Positions 1-9,603 are shown, numbered from the stretch's first letter. The stretch: 64,000 nt of DNA from Brevibacterium aurantiacum (GCF_900169065.1 NZ_FXZB01000010.1:85123-149122); one strand, 5' to 3'. Notes: generated by a model from the letters alone, not told the origin. Numbers and translations: made by a program.

Positions 1-559
1 GGTGCGGGACTATTCCGCCCAGCCCAAGCCCTCCGGTTATTGCGGACGCCATCTCATCATCGAAGTTCCCTTCGACGCCGAACCCTCAGTGCTCGTCGAG
101 CTCCAGCTGCGCACGATCATGCAGGATGCGTGGTGTGTGCTCGCCGAGGAGCATCTGTTCAAACCCGGTCAGGCACTGAAATCAGATGCCCAGCAGGAGC
201 GGCTCTCCGTCGTCCTCTCCGGGCTCCTGGCTCAGGCCGATGTGGTTGCCGCCTATATCGCCGATGATGTCAGTGCCTACCTGGGAATGGGCAACGCCTC
301 ACCGCCTCGGACGGTGACGAATGTCGATGCTGCAGCGGAGGTCCCCTCGATCGAGGTCACCATCCGCGAGCTCAATCATTCCTATGTCCTCGCCGCCGAC
401 GAGGTCGGTCGGCACGGGATCATCCGCCTGGAGAACCTGGGACTGACGCCGGAGAATCCCGAACACTCGGCGTTCCCGAACCCGGGTGACAAACTGCAGG
501 TGACGATGGACGAGTCGAACACCACGCGCTACTTCATCCCGGTCGCCGGGCAGCACTGA
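1..559 (+). CDS. RelA/SpoT-domain (p)ppGpp synthetase-like protein, 5' truncated
   Basis: This is the C-terminal part of a protein that begins before the window; the GTG at position 2 is an internal codon as far as can be told. The segment GYCGRHLIIEV followed by VELQLRTIMQDAW is the RelA/SpoT nucleotidyltransferase signature (GYRSLH and the E-x-Q-x-R-T block) that binds substrate in alarmone synthetases. About 110 further residues follow, with no TGS or ACT domain, so a small alarmone synthetase or a related RelA/SpoT-domain protein is more likely than full-length Rel. The catalytic N-terminal half cannot be inspected. The family is secure; active (p)ppGpp synthesis is inference. Confidence 0.72.
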   Translation, partial: VRDYSAQPKPSGYCGRHLIIEVPFDAEPSVLVELQLRTIMQDAWCVLAEEHLFKPGQALKSDAQQERLSVVLSGLLAQADVVAAYIADDVSAYLGMGNASPPRTVTNVDAAAEVPSIEVTIRELNHSYVLAADEVGRHGIIRLENLGLTPENPEHSAFPNPGDKLQVTMDESNTTRYFIPVAGQH

Positions 560-616
560 ATCGCCCCGGCGAACGGGATGCATTCCGATTCGCCAGACCG
601 TCTAGACTTGTCTTCC

Positions 617-1495
617 ATGGGTAAGAAGTCGAAGCGTTCCAAAGAAGATGTCATTGCCAAGCGTCTGGCACGTGCAGAGGCCACGGCCTTCGTTGCACGT
701 CCGTTCGAGGGGCTGCCGTTCGAGGCGGACCTCATCTGCCTGCGTGAGCTGGTGCCGGCGGCGACCGCCTCGGCGAAGCTGAAAGCGGAGTTCGGTGGTC
801 AGGAGATCACCATCACCTCCCTGCTGCCCGCAGCATGGCAGGCCTGGCACCGTGAAGACGGTGAAATCTTGGCCGGCATGCAGGTGCCTGTGTCCTCGAC
901 CGATGCTTCTCGCGATGTCGCCCACGGCATCCTGGCCGCAGTCGATGCGGAGCCGGGTACCACCGTCGAGGCGACCACCGAGCCAGGTCAGGGTCCACGT
1001 CTGCAGGACATCCTCGACACCGACCACCCGTTCGACATCCGCGTCCTCGAGACTTTCGAGTACTGGAAGCTGCCCGAGGCCGAGACGGACTCCGATGTTG
1101 CTGCGGCGCTCGAACAGGCCAACGACTCCATCTCCCCCACGGAGAAGCTCGCCTCGGTGAAGTCCGCCTACTGGACCGAGATGTCGGGCCGCACCTACGT
1201 CCGTTGGGCACGCCCCGAGGGTGAGGACGCGATCGTCGACGCTCTCGCGAGCCTGCAGGTCGAAGGGCTCAACGACCTGGGCGGTCCGGGAACCTTCCTG
1301 GGGTATTTCCGTGCCCATGGAATCATCGTGCCCGTCTGGGAACTCGAATTCGGCACACAGGTCGACGACATCGAGGAGCCCATCGCGGAGTTCGGCAAGC
1401 GCCTCGATACGACCATGAACTCGGGCGAGTCTCTGTCTACCGAGGCACGCCGTGCACGTTCAGGCATCGTCGCTCGTCAGCTGACCATCCACTGA
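617..1495 (+). CDS. DUF5926 family protein
   Basis: A 292-residue soluble protein of unknown function with the usual actinobacterial DUF5926 architecture: a lysine/arginine-rich start (MGKKSKRSKED), then an acidic alpha/beta body. The longer frame opening at 578 adds 13 residues of no family likeness. The ATG at 617 is preferred because it gives the family-typical MGKKS start. Downstream by about 75 bases is a glycosyltransferase on the same strand, so the two may be co-transcribed. No catalytic motif or membrane segment is visible. Confidence 0.7.
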   Translation: MGKKSKRSKEDVIAKRLARAEATAFVARPFEGLPFEADLICLRELVPAATASAKLKAEFGGQEITITSLLPAAWQAWHREDGEILAGMQVPVSSTDASRDVAHGILAAVDAEPGTTVEATTEPGQGPRLQDILDTDHPFDIRVLETFEYWKLPEAETDSDVAAALEQANDSISPTEKLASVKSAYWTEMSGRTYVRWARPEGEDAIVDALASLQVEGLNDLGGPGTFLGYFRAHGIIVPVWELEFGTQVDDIEEPIAEFGKRLDTTMNSGESLSTEARRARSGIVARQLTIH

Positions 1496-1570
1496 GTTCC
1501 GTCGCCACGACCACCGGCGAGCGTCGACGCGCACTCGCCGGTGCGTGAGGCGGACAGGAGAAGAGTTTCC

Positions 1571-2380
1571 ATGTCCGAACAGTCGAACACCCCAGTTCCG
1601 TCTTCGGAGACGGCACCCCGCGCGATCGCCGCCGTCATCCCCGCGATGGACGAAGCCGACCGGATCGCAGCGACCGTGAGAAGCGCCAAGCAGATCCCCG
1701 GAGTCGACATCATCATGGTCGTCGATGACGGTTCGAGTGATGACACCGGCGTCCGCGCCCGCAGGGCCGGCGCCGAGGTGGTCACCCACAGGAAGAACAA
1801 GGGCAAGGCTGCGGCCATGATGACCGGCGCGTTTGCGATCAGGAATCGTGAGATCTCCGACTCGGATCCCAACCAGCGCCCGAATCACCGCGCCCTCCTC
1901 TTCATCGACGGCGACTTGGAAGATTCAGCCCTCAACACGGCCCCGCTCGCCGCACCTGTCCTCGCTGGTGAGGCCGATATGACGATCGCGATCCTGCCCG
2001 CACAGAAACGCAAGGGCGGTGGGTTCGGCTTCGTCGTCGGTCTCGCGAAGAAGGGCATCGCCGAACTCAGCGGATTCGACGCGACCCAGCCCCTGTCGGG
2101 AATGCGCTGCCTGAGCCGCGAGGCCTTCGACACGGCACTGCCCTTCGCCGCCGGCTGGGGCGTCGAAACGGCCATGACCATCGATGTCGTCAATGCCGGC
2201 CTGCGCGTCGAAGAGGTCGAATGCGACCTCCACCACCGGGTCACGGGCAAGGACCTCAATGCACAGCTGCACCGTGCCGCCCAATACCGCGACGTCGCCC
2301 GAGCGATCCTCGTGCGCAGACTCCGGGCCAAGAAGCAGAACGGCACCTCGCCGAGTACCGAGAAGGAGACTACGCAGTGA
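1571..2380 (+). CDS. Family 2 glycosyltransferase
   Basis: This 269-residue GT-A fold transferase shows the family 2 opening AVIPAMDEADRIAATV, the nucleotide-binding stretch VVDDGSSDDT and a DxD-like metal site in FIDGDLED near residue 115. It probably moves a sugar from a nucleotide sugar to a lipid or small-molecule acceptor; there are no clear membrane helices. The start at 1571 follows an AGGAGA ribosome site. Its TGA overlaps the GTG start of pheA by four bases (GTGA), so the two are translationally coupled. The acceptor cannot be read from sequence; the resemblance is to glucosyl-phosphoglycerate synthase or dolichol-phosphate transferase-type enzymes. Confidence 0.75.
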   Translation: MSEQSNTPVPSSETAPRAIAAVIPAMDEADRIAATVRSAKQIPGVDIIMVVDDGSSDDTGVRARRAGAEVVTHRKNKGKAAAMMTGAFAIRNREISDSDPNQRPNHRALLFIDGDLEDSALNTAPLAAPVLAGEADMTIAILPAQKRKGGGFGFVVGLAKKGIAELSGFDATQPLSGMRCLSREAFDTALPFAAGWGVETAMTIDVVNAGLRVEEVECDLHHRVTGKDLNAQLHRAAQYRDVARAILVRRLRAKKQNGTSPSTEKETTQ

Positions 2381-3315
2381 GCGCAGAGCGCTACGCCTAC
2401 CTGGGCCCCGAAGCCACATTCACCGAGGCCGCACTGCTGCAGTACCTCGACTCCCACGGCCTGCGCTCGAACGCATCGACCCAGCCCATGCGCAACGGGG
2501 CCGCGGCTCTCGAGGCCGTCCTCGACGGTGACTGCCTGGCTGCGGTCGTGCCGATCGAGAACTCCATCGAAGGCGGCGTGCCGGCCACGATCGATGCCCT
2601 GACCGATCATGGTCAGCTGCAGATCATCGCCGAGGTGGTCGTGCCCGTGCGCTTCGTCCTGGCGGTGAAGCCGGGGACCGATCCCAGCACGCTGACCTCG
2701 TTCGGTTCCCACCCGCATGGCGAGGCGCAGGTGCGGACGTTCATGGCTGCGAACTTCCCCGATGCCGTCTACCTGCCGACCTCGTCGACGGCCGCGGCCG
2801 CACGAGATCTGGCTAACGATGCCGCCGACCATGTGGCGGCCGTGTGTCCGGCCTTGGCGGCTGAACGCTACGGGCTTGAGGTTCTGGCCAATGACATCGG
2901 AGAACGTCAGGATGCCGAGACCCGGTTCGTCGTCGTCACTCGCCCCGGTGCTATTCCCGCACCGACTGGATCCGACAAGACCACCATCGTGGCCTCGCTG
3001 CGCTCCGATCGTGCGGGTGCGCTGTTGGAGATGCTCGAGCAGTTCTCCAGCCGCGGGGTGAACATGTCACGCATCGAATCCCGACCCACCGGTGACGGAC
3101 TCGGGCTCTACCAGTTCTCGATCGACCTGCTGGGACACGTGCACGAGGCCCGGATGGCCGATGCGCTGCAGGGAGTCCACCGTGTGACCAGGAGTCTGAG
3201 GTTCCTCGGCAGCTACCCCAGTGCGGTGGAGACCGGTGTGCCACTCGACCCGACAACCACGGACGATTCGTTCTCCGCCGCCGCTGCTTGGCTCGATTCG
3301 ACGCTGGGCCGCTGA
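2377..3315 (+). CDS. pheA: Prephenate dehydratase
   Basis: This monofunctional prephenate dehydratase (312 residues) converts prephenate to phenylpyruvate in phenylalanine synthesis. The N-terminal domain opens with AYLGPEATFTEAA, contains PIENSIEGGV, and carries the diagnostic catalytic ETRF motif near residue 181. A C-terminal ACT domain with IESRP near residue 230 is the phenylalanine-binding feedback site. No chorismate mutase domain is present. The GTG start at 2377 overlaps the glycosyltransferase stop; a longer frame from 2221 lies inside that gene and is rejected. Confidence 0.95.
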   Translation: MSAERYAYLGPEATFTEAALLQYLDSHGLRSNASTQPMRNGAAALEAVLDGDCLAAVVPIENSIEGGVPATIDALTDHGQLQIIAEVVVPVRFVLAVKPGTDPSTLTSFGSHPHGEAQVRTFMAANFPDAVYLPTSSTAAAARDLANDAADHVAAVCPALAAERYGLEVLANDIGERQDAETRFVVVTRPGAIPAPTGSDKTTIVASLRSDRAGALLEMLEQFSSRGVNMSRIESRPTGDGLGLYQFSIDLLGHVHEARMADALQGVHRVTRSLRFLGSYPSAVETGVPLDPTTTDDSFSAAAAWLDSTLGR

Positions 3316-3330
3316 GACACGACTGCAAGC

Positions 3331-3390
3331 CCTGCGAACAGTAGGCAGACACCGCGGACAGTAGACAGACTCTGCGGCCAGTAGTCTGAG
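3331..3390 (+). repeat. Three tandem 20-bp imperfect repeats upstream of the FAD dehydrogenase
   Basis: Three consecutive 20-base units (3331-3350, 3351-3370, 3371-3390) share the core GCGRNCAGTAGNCAGAC, the last one diverging at its end. The 20-base period is about two helical turns, so bound proteins would lie on one face. The array ends about 45 bases before the FAD dehydrogenase start, where a promoter would be expected. No repressor is identified. Confidence 0.6.
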
Positions 3391-3434
3391 TATGCACGGG
3401 TCGCCAGACCCACATTTCGACGAAGGAGTCGCCC

Positions 3435-5219
3435 ATGGGAAACACCTCTCCGACCGCCGCCCCTCACCCGAATGAGGCTTATGACGCCATCGTCGTCGGG
3501 GCAGGCCTCGCGGGACTCGTCGCCGCCCATGAACTCAGCCTCGCCGGGAAGCGAGTGCTCATCCTCGACCAGGAGAACCGGGCCAACCTCGGCGGTCAGG
3601 CCTTCTGGTCCCTCGGTGGACTCTTCCTCGTCGACTCCCCTGAGCAGCGCCGACTCGGCGTCCACGACTCCCTCGACCTGGCGCGCCAGGATTGGGCCAC
3701 CTCGGCGGGCTTCGACCGGGAAGACGATCATTGGCCACGGCAGTGGGCCGAGGCGTATCTCGAGTTCGCCGCCGGAGACAAACGTCGCTACCTCCATGAC
3801 CTGGGGCTGCGCCTGACACCGATCGTCGGCTGGGCAGAGCGAGGCGGGTCGGGTGCCTCCGAGCACGGCAACTCCGTGCCGAGGTTCCACCTCACCTGGG
3901 GCACCGGCCCCGAGGTGGTCCGGGTCTTCCGCGAGCCCGTGGAGCGGGCAGAAACGGCAGGCCTCGTGACCATGGGGTTTCGGCATCGTGTCGATGAGCT
4001 CATCGTCGACAATGGCGGCAGCGGCAGCGGCAGCGGGGATGGTGCCTCGGTCGTCGGGGTTCGCGGGCGGAGACTGGCCCCCAGCCACACCGGCCGCGGG
4101 GTCGAGTCGAATCGCGAGGAGCTCGATGGTTTCGAGCTGCGTGCCCCTGCGGTCATCGTCACCAGCGGCGGCATCGGCCACAACTTCGAACTCATGCGCA
4201 AGTTCTGGCCGGCCGAACGCCTCGGCGAGTTCCCGCAGACGATGCTGGCCGGAGTCCCTGCCCATGTTGACGGGCGCATGCTGGCCATCGCCGAGGAGGC
4301 GGGTGCGAGCCTGATCAATCGGGATCGGATCTGGGCCTATACCGAGGGCATCGAAAACTGGAACCCCGTGTGGCCGAACCACGGGATCCGCATCATTCCA
4401 GGACCCTCGTCACTGTGGTTCGACGCCGAAGGCAACCGGTTCCCAGCACCGAACTACCCCGGGTTCGACACCAACCGGACCATGAAGACCATTCTCTCGA
4501 CCGGTCACGACTACTCGTGGTTCGTGCTCAATGAGTCGATCATCCGCAAGGAGTTCGCGCTCTCGGGTTCGGAGCAGAATCCCGACATCACGAAGAAGGA
4601 CTGGCGCCTGACCTTGGATCGCGCCCGGTCCTCCGATGCTCCCGGCCCGGTCGAAGCCTTCAAAAAGTTCGGTTCCGACTTCGTCGTCGCCGACACCACC
4701 GAGGAGCTGGTCGCCGGGATGAACGAGCGCTCCCGCGGTCCCGTCATCGATCATGACCACCTCGTCGACCAGATCATCGAACGTGACCGGCAGATGGACC
4801 ATTCGTTCTCGAAGGACGCGCAGGTCCAAGCCATCCACAATGCCAGGAACTACCTCGGCGACAAGATCGTGCGGGTCCAGAAACCGCACAAGATCCTCGA
4901 CCCGGCCCACGGTCCGCTCATCGCTGTGCGGCTGAGTCTGCTCTCCCGCAAGACCCTGGGTGGGCTGGAGACGAACCTCGACGCCCAGGTCATCGGAGCA
5001 GACGGCACACCGATTACCGGACTCTATGCGGCCGGCGAGGTCACGGGATTCGGCGGCGGAGGGATGCACGGCTACAACGCACTTGAGGGAACCTTCCTGG
5101 GCGGGTGCATCTTCTCCGGGATGCGTGCCGGACGTGCCGTGGTGGGAACTGCCGGGGCTGTTGCCGGTGGGGCCGGCGCTGAGTCCGGGGTATCCGACGT
5201 CGATCAAGTGGGGCAGTGA
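3435..5219 (+). CDS. FAD-binding dehydrogenase (fumarate reductase/KstD-like)
   Basis: A 594-residue flavoprotein with an N-terminal Rossmann signature (VVGAGLAGLVAAHEL, then the glutamate/aspartate-type LDQEN end) and the conserved family blocks GGQAFWSLGGLFLVDSP, NSVPRFHLTWGTGP and a C-terminal TGLYAAGEVTGFGGGG that closes the FAD site. It belongs to the FAD_binding_2 group that includes 3-ketosteroid-delta-1-dehydrogenase-like and fumarate-reductase-like enzymes; the substrate is not known. A short GSGSGSGDG insert (about residues 195-203) is coded by a GGCAGC microsatellite and looks like a flexible loop. The adjacent SDR just downstream may act on the same metabolite. Confidence 0.85.
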   Translation: MGNTSPTAAPHPNEAYDAIVVGAGLAGLVAAHELSLAGKRVLILDQENRANLGGQAFWSLGGLFLVDSPEQRRLGVHDSLDLARQDWATSAGFDREDDHWPRQWAEAYLEFAAGDKRRYLHDLGLRLTPIVGWAERGGSGASEHGNSVPRFHLTWGTGPEVVRVFREPVERAETAGLVTMGFRHRVDELIVDNGGSGSGSGDGASVVGVRGRRLAPSHTGRGVESNREELDGFELRAPAVIVTSGGIGHNFELMRKFWPAERLGEFPQTMLAGVPAHVDGRMLAIAEEAGASLINRDRIWAYTEGIENWNPVWPNHGIRIIPGPSSLWFDAEGNRFPAPNYPGFDTNRTMKTILSTGHDYSWFVLNESIIRKEFALSGSEQNPDITKKDWRLTLDRARSSDAPGPVEAFKKFGSDFVVADTTEELVAGMNERSRGPVIDHDHLVDQIIERDRQMDHSFSKDAQVQAIHNARNYLGDKIVRVQKPHKILDPAHGPLIAVRLSLLSRKTLGGLETNLDAQVIGADGTPITGLYAAGEVTGFGGGGMHGYNALEGTFLGGCIFSGMRAGRAVVGTAGAVAGGAGAESGVSDVDQVGQ

Positions 5220-5224
5220 TCAGC

Positions 5225-6034
5225 ATGAACTCGGAACTCACGGTGTTAGTCACCGGTGGCACTTCCGGCATCGGTGCCGCGCTGGTGAGGAAGTTGGCAG
5301 ACCGTGGCTGCACGGTGCTGACCACGAGTCGGGACCCCGAGCGGATTCCGCAGTCCGAGCGGATCCCCGGGGTGCGCTATCTTCAATTGGACCTCGCCGA
5401 TCTCGACAGCGTCGAGTCACTGGGCGCCGAGCTTGGCACCGTCGACGTCCTCGTCAACAATGCCGGCGAGAGCCAGTCGGGTCCCTTCGAGGAGCTGCCC
5501 TCCGATGCCATCGACCGCCTGTTTCACACCAATGTCTTCGGGCCGGTGCGTCTGAGTCAGCTCGTCCTGCCCGGTATGCGCGAGCGTGGTCGCGGCCGGA
5601 TCATCATGGTCGGGTCCATGCTCGCCAGCTTCCCCCTGGCCCACCGCAGCTCCTATGTCGCCTCCAAGGCAGCCCTGCGCGGATTCACCACGGCCGCACG
5701 CCAGGAGCTCTCGCCATTCGGAGTCTGGCTCAGTGTCGTCGAACCCGGGTCTATCGCCACCGGGATCGGCAACCGGCGGACGAAGTACCTCTCTCCCGGT
5801 TCTGTCTACACCGAGGATGTGAGAACGATGCTTGAGCACCTCGATGACAATGAACGAGGCGGGATCTCGGCCGAGACCGTGGCCACGACCATCGTCACGG
5901 CCATCGAGGCGGCCAGGCCTCGCGAATTCTATGCCGTAGGGAGCAGGGCACCGCTGCCGTTCCTGCTCAAACGGGTGCTCCCGCGCGCGGTGATGTCACG
6001 GATCGTCGCGGCCCAGCACGGGCTCAAACGATGA
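5225..6034 (+). CDS. Short-chain dehydrogenase/reductase
   Basis: A classical SDR of about 269 residues. The cofactor motif TGGTSGIG is at residues 10-17, NNAG lies near residue 80, and the catalytic Ser-Tyr-x3-Lys appears in SSYVASKAAL near residue 140. The extended C-terminus and SYVASK context resemble the retinol-dehydrogenase-like SDRs acting on hydroxy groups of lipids or steroids. ATG at 5225 is chosen; a GTG at 5216 would overlap the upstream stop but has its purine-rich site too close. It likely shares an operon with the FAD dehydrogenase. Confidence 0.85.
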   Translation: MNSELTVLVTGGTSGIGAALVRKLADRGCTVLTTSRDPERIPQSERIPGVRYLQLDLADLDSVESLGAELGTVDVLVNNAGESQSGPFEELPSDAIDRLFHTNVFGPVRLSQLVLPGMRERGRGRIIMVGSMLASFPLAHRSSYVASKAALRGFTTAARQELSPFGVWLSVVEPGSIATGIGNRRTKYLSPGSVYTEDVRTMLEHLDDNERGGISAETVATTIVTAIEAARPREFYAVGSRAPLPFLLKRVLPRAVMSRIVAAQHGLKR

Positions 6035-6077
6035 GTTCCGCGATCTTGCGCCGCTGAGTGGCTGACTGCCTGAACGG

Positions 6078-7010
6078 CTACTGGAACCGTGAGGGCAGAA
6101 GGAACTGCGTGGTGGAGATTCCGAGCACTCGCTGCTGACGAGTCAGGTTGTACGTGCGATCGTGCTGAAGGTACTCGACGAGGAACAGCTCCGCCCGGTT
6201 GCCCCGCTTGAAGAACGTCTTGATCTTCAGGCCCAGTTTCGCGGCGAAGAGCGCCTTGTCCTTCGCGATCGCATCGATGACGACAGGCTCATACTCCATG
6301 CGCGCGAAGTGGGTGGAGACGGCGTCTTTGAGCTTGTACGGAGTCGGATCGCCGATGTTGAACGGGCCCGAAGCCGAGGGCACGTCGACGCAGGCGATGG
6401 CCGCTCGCACCAGGTTGTCGATGTGGGTCAGGGTTATCTTCTGCCGACCGCCGCCGGGAAGTCGCAGGACTCCCTTCTTCGCCACTTGGCTGAGATAGGG
6501 CATGAGCATCGTCTCGCCGGGTCCGTAGACCGCGGCGGGCCGGAGGATGGCCGCATCGGGACGGATCCGCATCACCAGCTGCTCGGCCAGAGCATGCGTC
6601 CTCGAGTAGGCGTCGTGGAAGTCGTTGGGATCTTTGGGTCCGGCCTCTTCCCACAGGTCCGCATGGGGTGCGTTCGTGGAATAGACGGTGGTGGAGGAGA
6701 TGTGCACGATTCGCGCCTTCGCGAATGCGTCGAGCACGTTCCTCGTCCCCGTGACCTTGACGTTGTAGAGCTCATCGTCATCAGCATTGACGGCCGCGAT
6801 TCCGGCGCAGTGGAAGACCGCCGTGGCCTTCGACGCCAGGGACTTCACCGCTTCCGACGCAGGTTCGGTCAGGTCCCACGCCTGGAAATTCACACCCGGA
6901 ATCTCGGGATCGCGTCGACCCAAGGCATAGACCGTCTCATCCCTGTTCGCCAGGGCACGGGCGATGGCGCCACCGATGAAGCCGCTGGCTCCGGTCACGA
7001 TTACCGCCAC
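6078..7010 (-). CDS. NAD-dependent epimerase/dehydratase family protein
   Basis: A 310-residue extended SDR. The N-terminal TGASGFIGGAIARAL is the NAD(P) Rossmann motif, HISSTTVYST supplies the serine strand, and the catalytic YSRTHA motif has the expected tyrosine but histidine where lysine (YxxxK) is usual. RPAAVYGPGE matches the substrate-loop signature of the family. The start is GTG at 7010 with a good GGAGG site just upstream. Sugar-nucleotide and hydroxysteroid dehydrogenases share this fold, so the substrate is open. Confidence 0.75.
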   Translation of the reverse strand: MAVIVTGASGFIGGAIARALANRDETVYALGRRDPEIPGVNFQAWDLTEPASEAVKSLASKATAVFHCAGIAAVNADDDELYNVKVTGTRNVLDAFAKARIVHISSTTVYSTNAPHADLWEEAGPKDPNDFHDAYSRTHALAEQLVMRIRPDAAILRPAAVYGPGETMLMPYLSQVAKKGVLRLPGGGRQKITLTHIDNLVRAAIACVDVPSASGPFNIGDPTPYKLKDAVSTHFARMEYEPVVIDAIAKDKALFAAKLGLKIKTFFKRGNRAELFLVEYLQHDRTYNLTRQQRVLGISTTQFLLPSRFQ

Positions 7011-7087
7011 GTCTGATCCTCCATCATCATCTGAAGCATCTCATCCGGTCCATCCGAATGAGCACACTGTCATAGGAAATCACACTG

Positions 7088-7867
7088 TCAGTCCCGATGC
7101 TGCCACTGAGGCTCTCTTCTGGTGAGAAAAGCGTCGATCCCCTCCTGCGCATCGGCTGCGACGGCGTTGTGCGCCATCACCTCCGACATGTGCTCATAGG
7201 CCTCTGCCAGAGGCAGATCGCGCTGTTCGTAGAACGCTGCTTTGCCTATTGCCACTGTAGCTGACGAGGCTGACGCGACCTTCCGCGCCAATTCCAGGGT
7301 CGAGGCCTCCAGCTCGTCATCGGCGACGACATCGGATACCAGACCGAACGACAGTGCGTCATCTGCGCTGAGGAAGTCCCCGGTCAGCAGCATCCGCATC
7401 GCCGTCTTCGCCGGCACCGCCCGGGTCAGGGCCACCATCGGTGTGGAGCAGAACAGGCCGATCTTCACCCCTGGGGTGGCGAACCGAGCCGACGCTGCTG
7501 CGACCGCCAGGTCGCAGCTGGCGACGAGCTGGCACCCGGCGGCGGTCGCCACGCCCTGGACCTGTGCGATGACCGGCTGCGGGATCGATTGGATCAGCTG
7601 CATGAGTTCGGAGCAGAGTGCGAAGGTCTCCTGCTGCGATTCCAGCTTCGCCCCGCTGATCTCCTTGAGATCATGCCCGGAGCTGAAGACGTGACCTGCG
7701 GTGGACAGGATCACGGCACGGACATCGGTGCGCTGACCCACCTCGGCGAGGGTGTCGATGAGACCCTTCATCACCGAGCGCGACAGCGCGTTCCGAGTCT
7801 GAGGCTCGTTGATCGAAATCGTCGCGACTGCGTCCTTTTCCAGGGAGAATACAATTGAGTCAGACAT
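7088..7867 (-). CDS. Enoyl-CoA hydratase/isomerase (crotonase) family protein
   Basis: A 259-residue crotonase-fold protein. The oxyanion-hole segments are SSGHDLKEI near residue 65 and VQGVATAAGCQLVASCDLAVA near residue 105. It should bind an acyl-CoA thioester and hydrate, isomerise or hydrolyse it. The position after the ATAAG stretch holds Cys-Gln rather than the usual catalytic Glu, and QxLxxxCDL resembles mitochondrial ECHDC3-like members, so hydratase activity is uncertain. It is divergent from the Na+/H+ antiporter gene. Confidence 0.82.
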   Translation of the reverse strand: MSDSIVFSLEKDAVATISINEPQTRNALSRSVMKGLIDTLAEVGQRTDVRAVILSTAGHVFSSGHDLKEISGAKLESQQETFALCSELMQLIQSIPQPVIAQVQGVATAAGCQLVASCDLAVAAASARFATPGVKIGLFCSTPMVALTRAVPAKTAMRMLLTGDFLSADDALSFGLVSDVVADDELEASTLELARKVASASSATVAIGKAAFYEQRDLPLAEAYEHMSEVMAHNAVAADAQEGIDAFLTRREPQWQHRD

Positions 7868-8025
7868 AAGGGTATTCTGCCAAAATATCGTTGGTCCGGC
7901 GCGGAAACCTGATGTGGATCTCTTTCCGAATCCTTACCAGGCGCCCCCTCATGGAGACGATGTTTCCTGACATCGATGCCGTTGTACCGGTGTGCATTCA
8001 TGCCACCCATATCGAGGAGACGAGC

Positions 8026-9603
8026 ATGACGACTCTGCTGATGATCATCGGATTCGGTGCCGCAACCAGCGTGGTCGTGGGCATGGGCCAGAAGCTGCGC
8101 CTCCCCTGGCCGGCTCTCATGGTCATCATCGGCATCGCCGGCGCGTTCATTCCCACGTTCGCCGAGATCACCATCGAACCCGATCTCATTCTGCCTCTGT
8201 TCCTGCCACCCCTCCTGTTCGCCGCCGCGCAGAAGACCTCGTGGGCTCTCTTCGCCATCCGCTGGCGCACGATCCTGGGCATGGCGGTCGCTCTCGTCGG
8301 GGTGACGGTGGCGGCAGTGGCCGGAACTGCGGTCCTCCTCATCCCCGGGATCACGATCGCGGCGGCGGTGGCCCTCGGCGCCATGCTCGCCCCGCCTGAC
8401 CCCGTCGCCGTCGATGCGGTCGCGGGAACTGTCTCGATACCTCGGCGGATCATGTCGACCCTGCAGAGTGAAGGGCTGTTCAACGATGCCGCCTCCCTCG
8501 TCATCTTCCAGACGGCGATGGCGGCAGCCATGTCCGGCACCGAGGTGGACTTCGGTCAGCTGGCCCTGTCCTTCCTCATCTCCGCGGTCATCGCCATCAC
8601 CGTCGGCCTCGTCGTCGTGTTCATCGTGTGGTGGGTGATGGAGAAGATCGACCATACGATCGCCCGCTCCTCGCTCATGCTCATGCTGCCCTTCGGCGTC
8701 TACCTCATCGCCGAACATTTCCATGCCAGCGGAGTCATCGCCGTCGTCGTGGCCGCGCTCGAGGTGCGCAGGCGCGACGTCGAAGGCAACTCGGCGGAAC
8801 GTGTCACCCAGGCCTCGACGTGGCAGGTCCTGGAAATGCTCATCACCGGAATCGCCTTCGGCCTCATCGGCCTCGATCTGCGCATGGTCGTCGAGTCCGA
8901 GCACGCCGACCTGGGAAAGGCCGTCCTCGTGGGGTTGGGCATCGCGCTCATCGTCATCGCCGTGCGGTTCGGCTGGCTGCTCATCGGAACCGTGCTGGAG
9001 AACAAGCGCAGGGAGGAGGACCCGGATGCCGCACCGCTGAACATCAGGGATGCCACGCTCATGACCTGGGGCGGCATGCGCGGTTTGGCCACGATCGCAC
9101 TGGCCCTGTCGATTCCGGCGACCACAGACACCGGCGAACCCTTCCCCGGCCGTTCCTACATCCTCGTCGCAGCCGCGGTGATCCTGCTCGTGACGCTGGT
9201 GCTCGCCGGCCTCACCTTCCCCACCATCGTCAACGTCCTAGGCATCGACGACGAGGCGGAGAAGGAACGCCAGGCGACGAAGGAGATCGCGGCCCGGGCC
9301 TACAAAGCCGCCCTCCACCAGATCAAGAACGACCCGCCTCTGCCCGACGAGGTGGCCGACCCTCTGCGCGCCCGCTTCAAGGGCCTCTATGCGCAGCTGC
9401 TGGGAACCACTGACGACCAGGCCAGCTCTGAACAGGCGACGACGCTGAAGGAGAACCGCGAGGTCATGGCCAAGGTGCAGACCCGGGCGCTGCAGTCGGC
9501 CCGCACGGAAGTGCTCAAGGCCCGGCGCGAACGCGGCACCGATCCGGAGGTCGCCGACAGGGTGCTGCGCCGATTCGACCTCCAATCCGTGCTTCTGAGG
9601 TGA
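8026..9603 (+). CDS. Na+/H+ antiporter (CPA1 family)
   Basis: A 525-residue cation:proton antiporter with about twelve hydrophobic segments. LEPDLILPLFLPPLLF-like and GAMLAPPDPVAVDAV blocks carry the conserved P-P/D-P-V-A elements, and SEGLFNDAASLVIF holds the ND ion-binding pair. A hydrophilic C-terminal tail of about 115 residues is typical of YjcE/NhaP-type members. ATG at 8026 is preferred over an upstream frame opening at 7891 because a GAGGAGA site sits five bases away and the first helix then begins at once. It exports Na+ in exchange for H+, supporting pH and salt homeostasis. Confidence 0.88.
   Translation: MTTLLMIIGFGAATSVVVGMGQKLRLPWPALMVIIGIAGAFIPTFAEITIEPDLILPLFLPPLLFAAAQKTSWALFAIRWRTILGMAVALVGVTVAAVAGTAVLLIPGITIAAAVALGAMLAPPDPVAVDAVAGTVSIPRRIMSTLQSEGLFNDAASLVIFQTAMAAAMSGTEVDFGQLALSFLISAVIAITVGLVVVFIVWWVMEKIDHTIARSSLMLMLPFGVYLIAEHFHASGVIAVVVAALEVRRRDVEGNSAERVTQASTWQVLEMLITGIAFGLIGLDLRMVVESEHADLGKAVLVGLGIALIVIAVRFGWLLIGTVLENKRREEDPDAAPLNIRDATLMTWGGMRGLATIALALSIPATTDTGEPFPGRSYILVAAAVILLVTLVLAGLTFPTIVNVLGIDDEAEKERQATKEIAARAYKAALHQIKNDPPLPDEVADPLRARFKGLYAQLLGTTDDQASSEQATTLKENREVMAKVQTRALQSARTEVLKARRERGTDPEVADRVLRRFDLQSVLLR

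Noticed and set aside
5216..5224. GTG start for the SDR overlapping the FAD dehydrogenase stop
   Set aside because: The purine-rich site is only two bases away; ATG at 5225 has better spacing.
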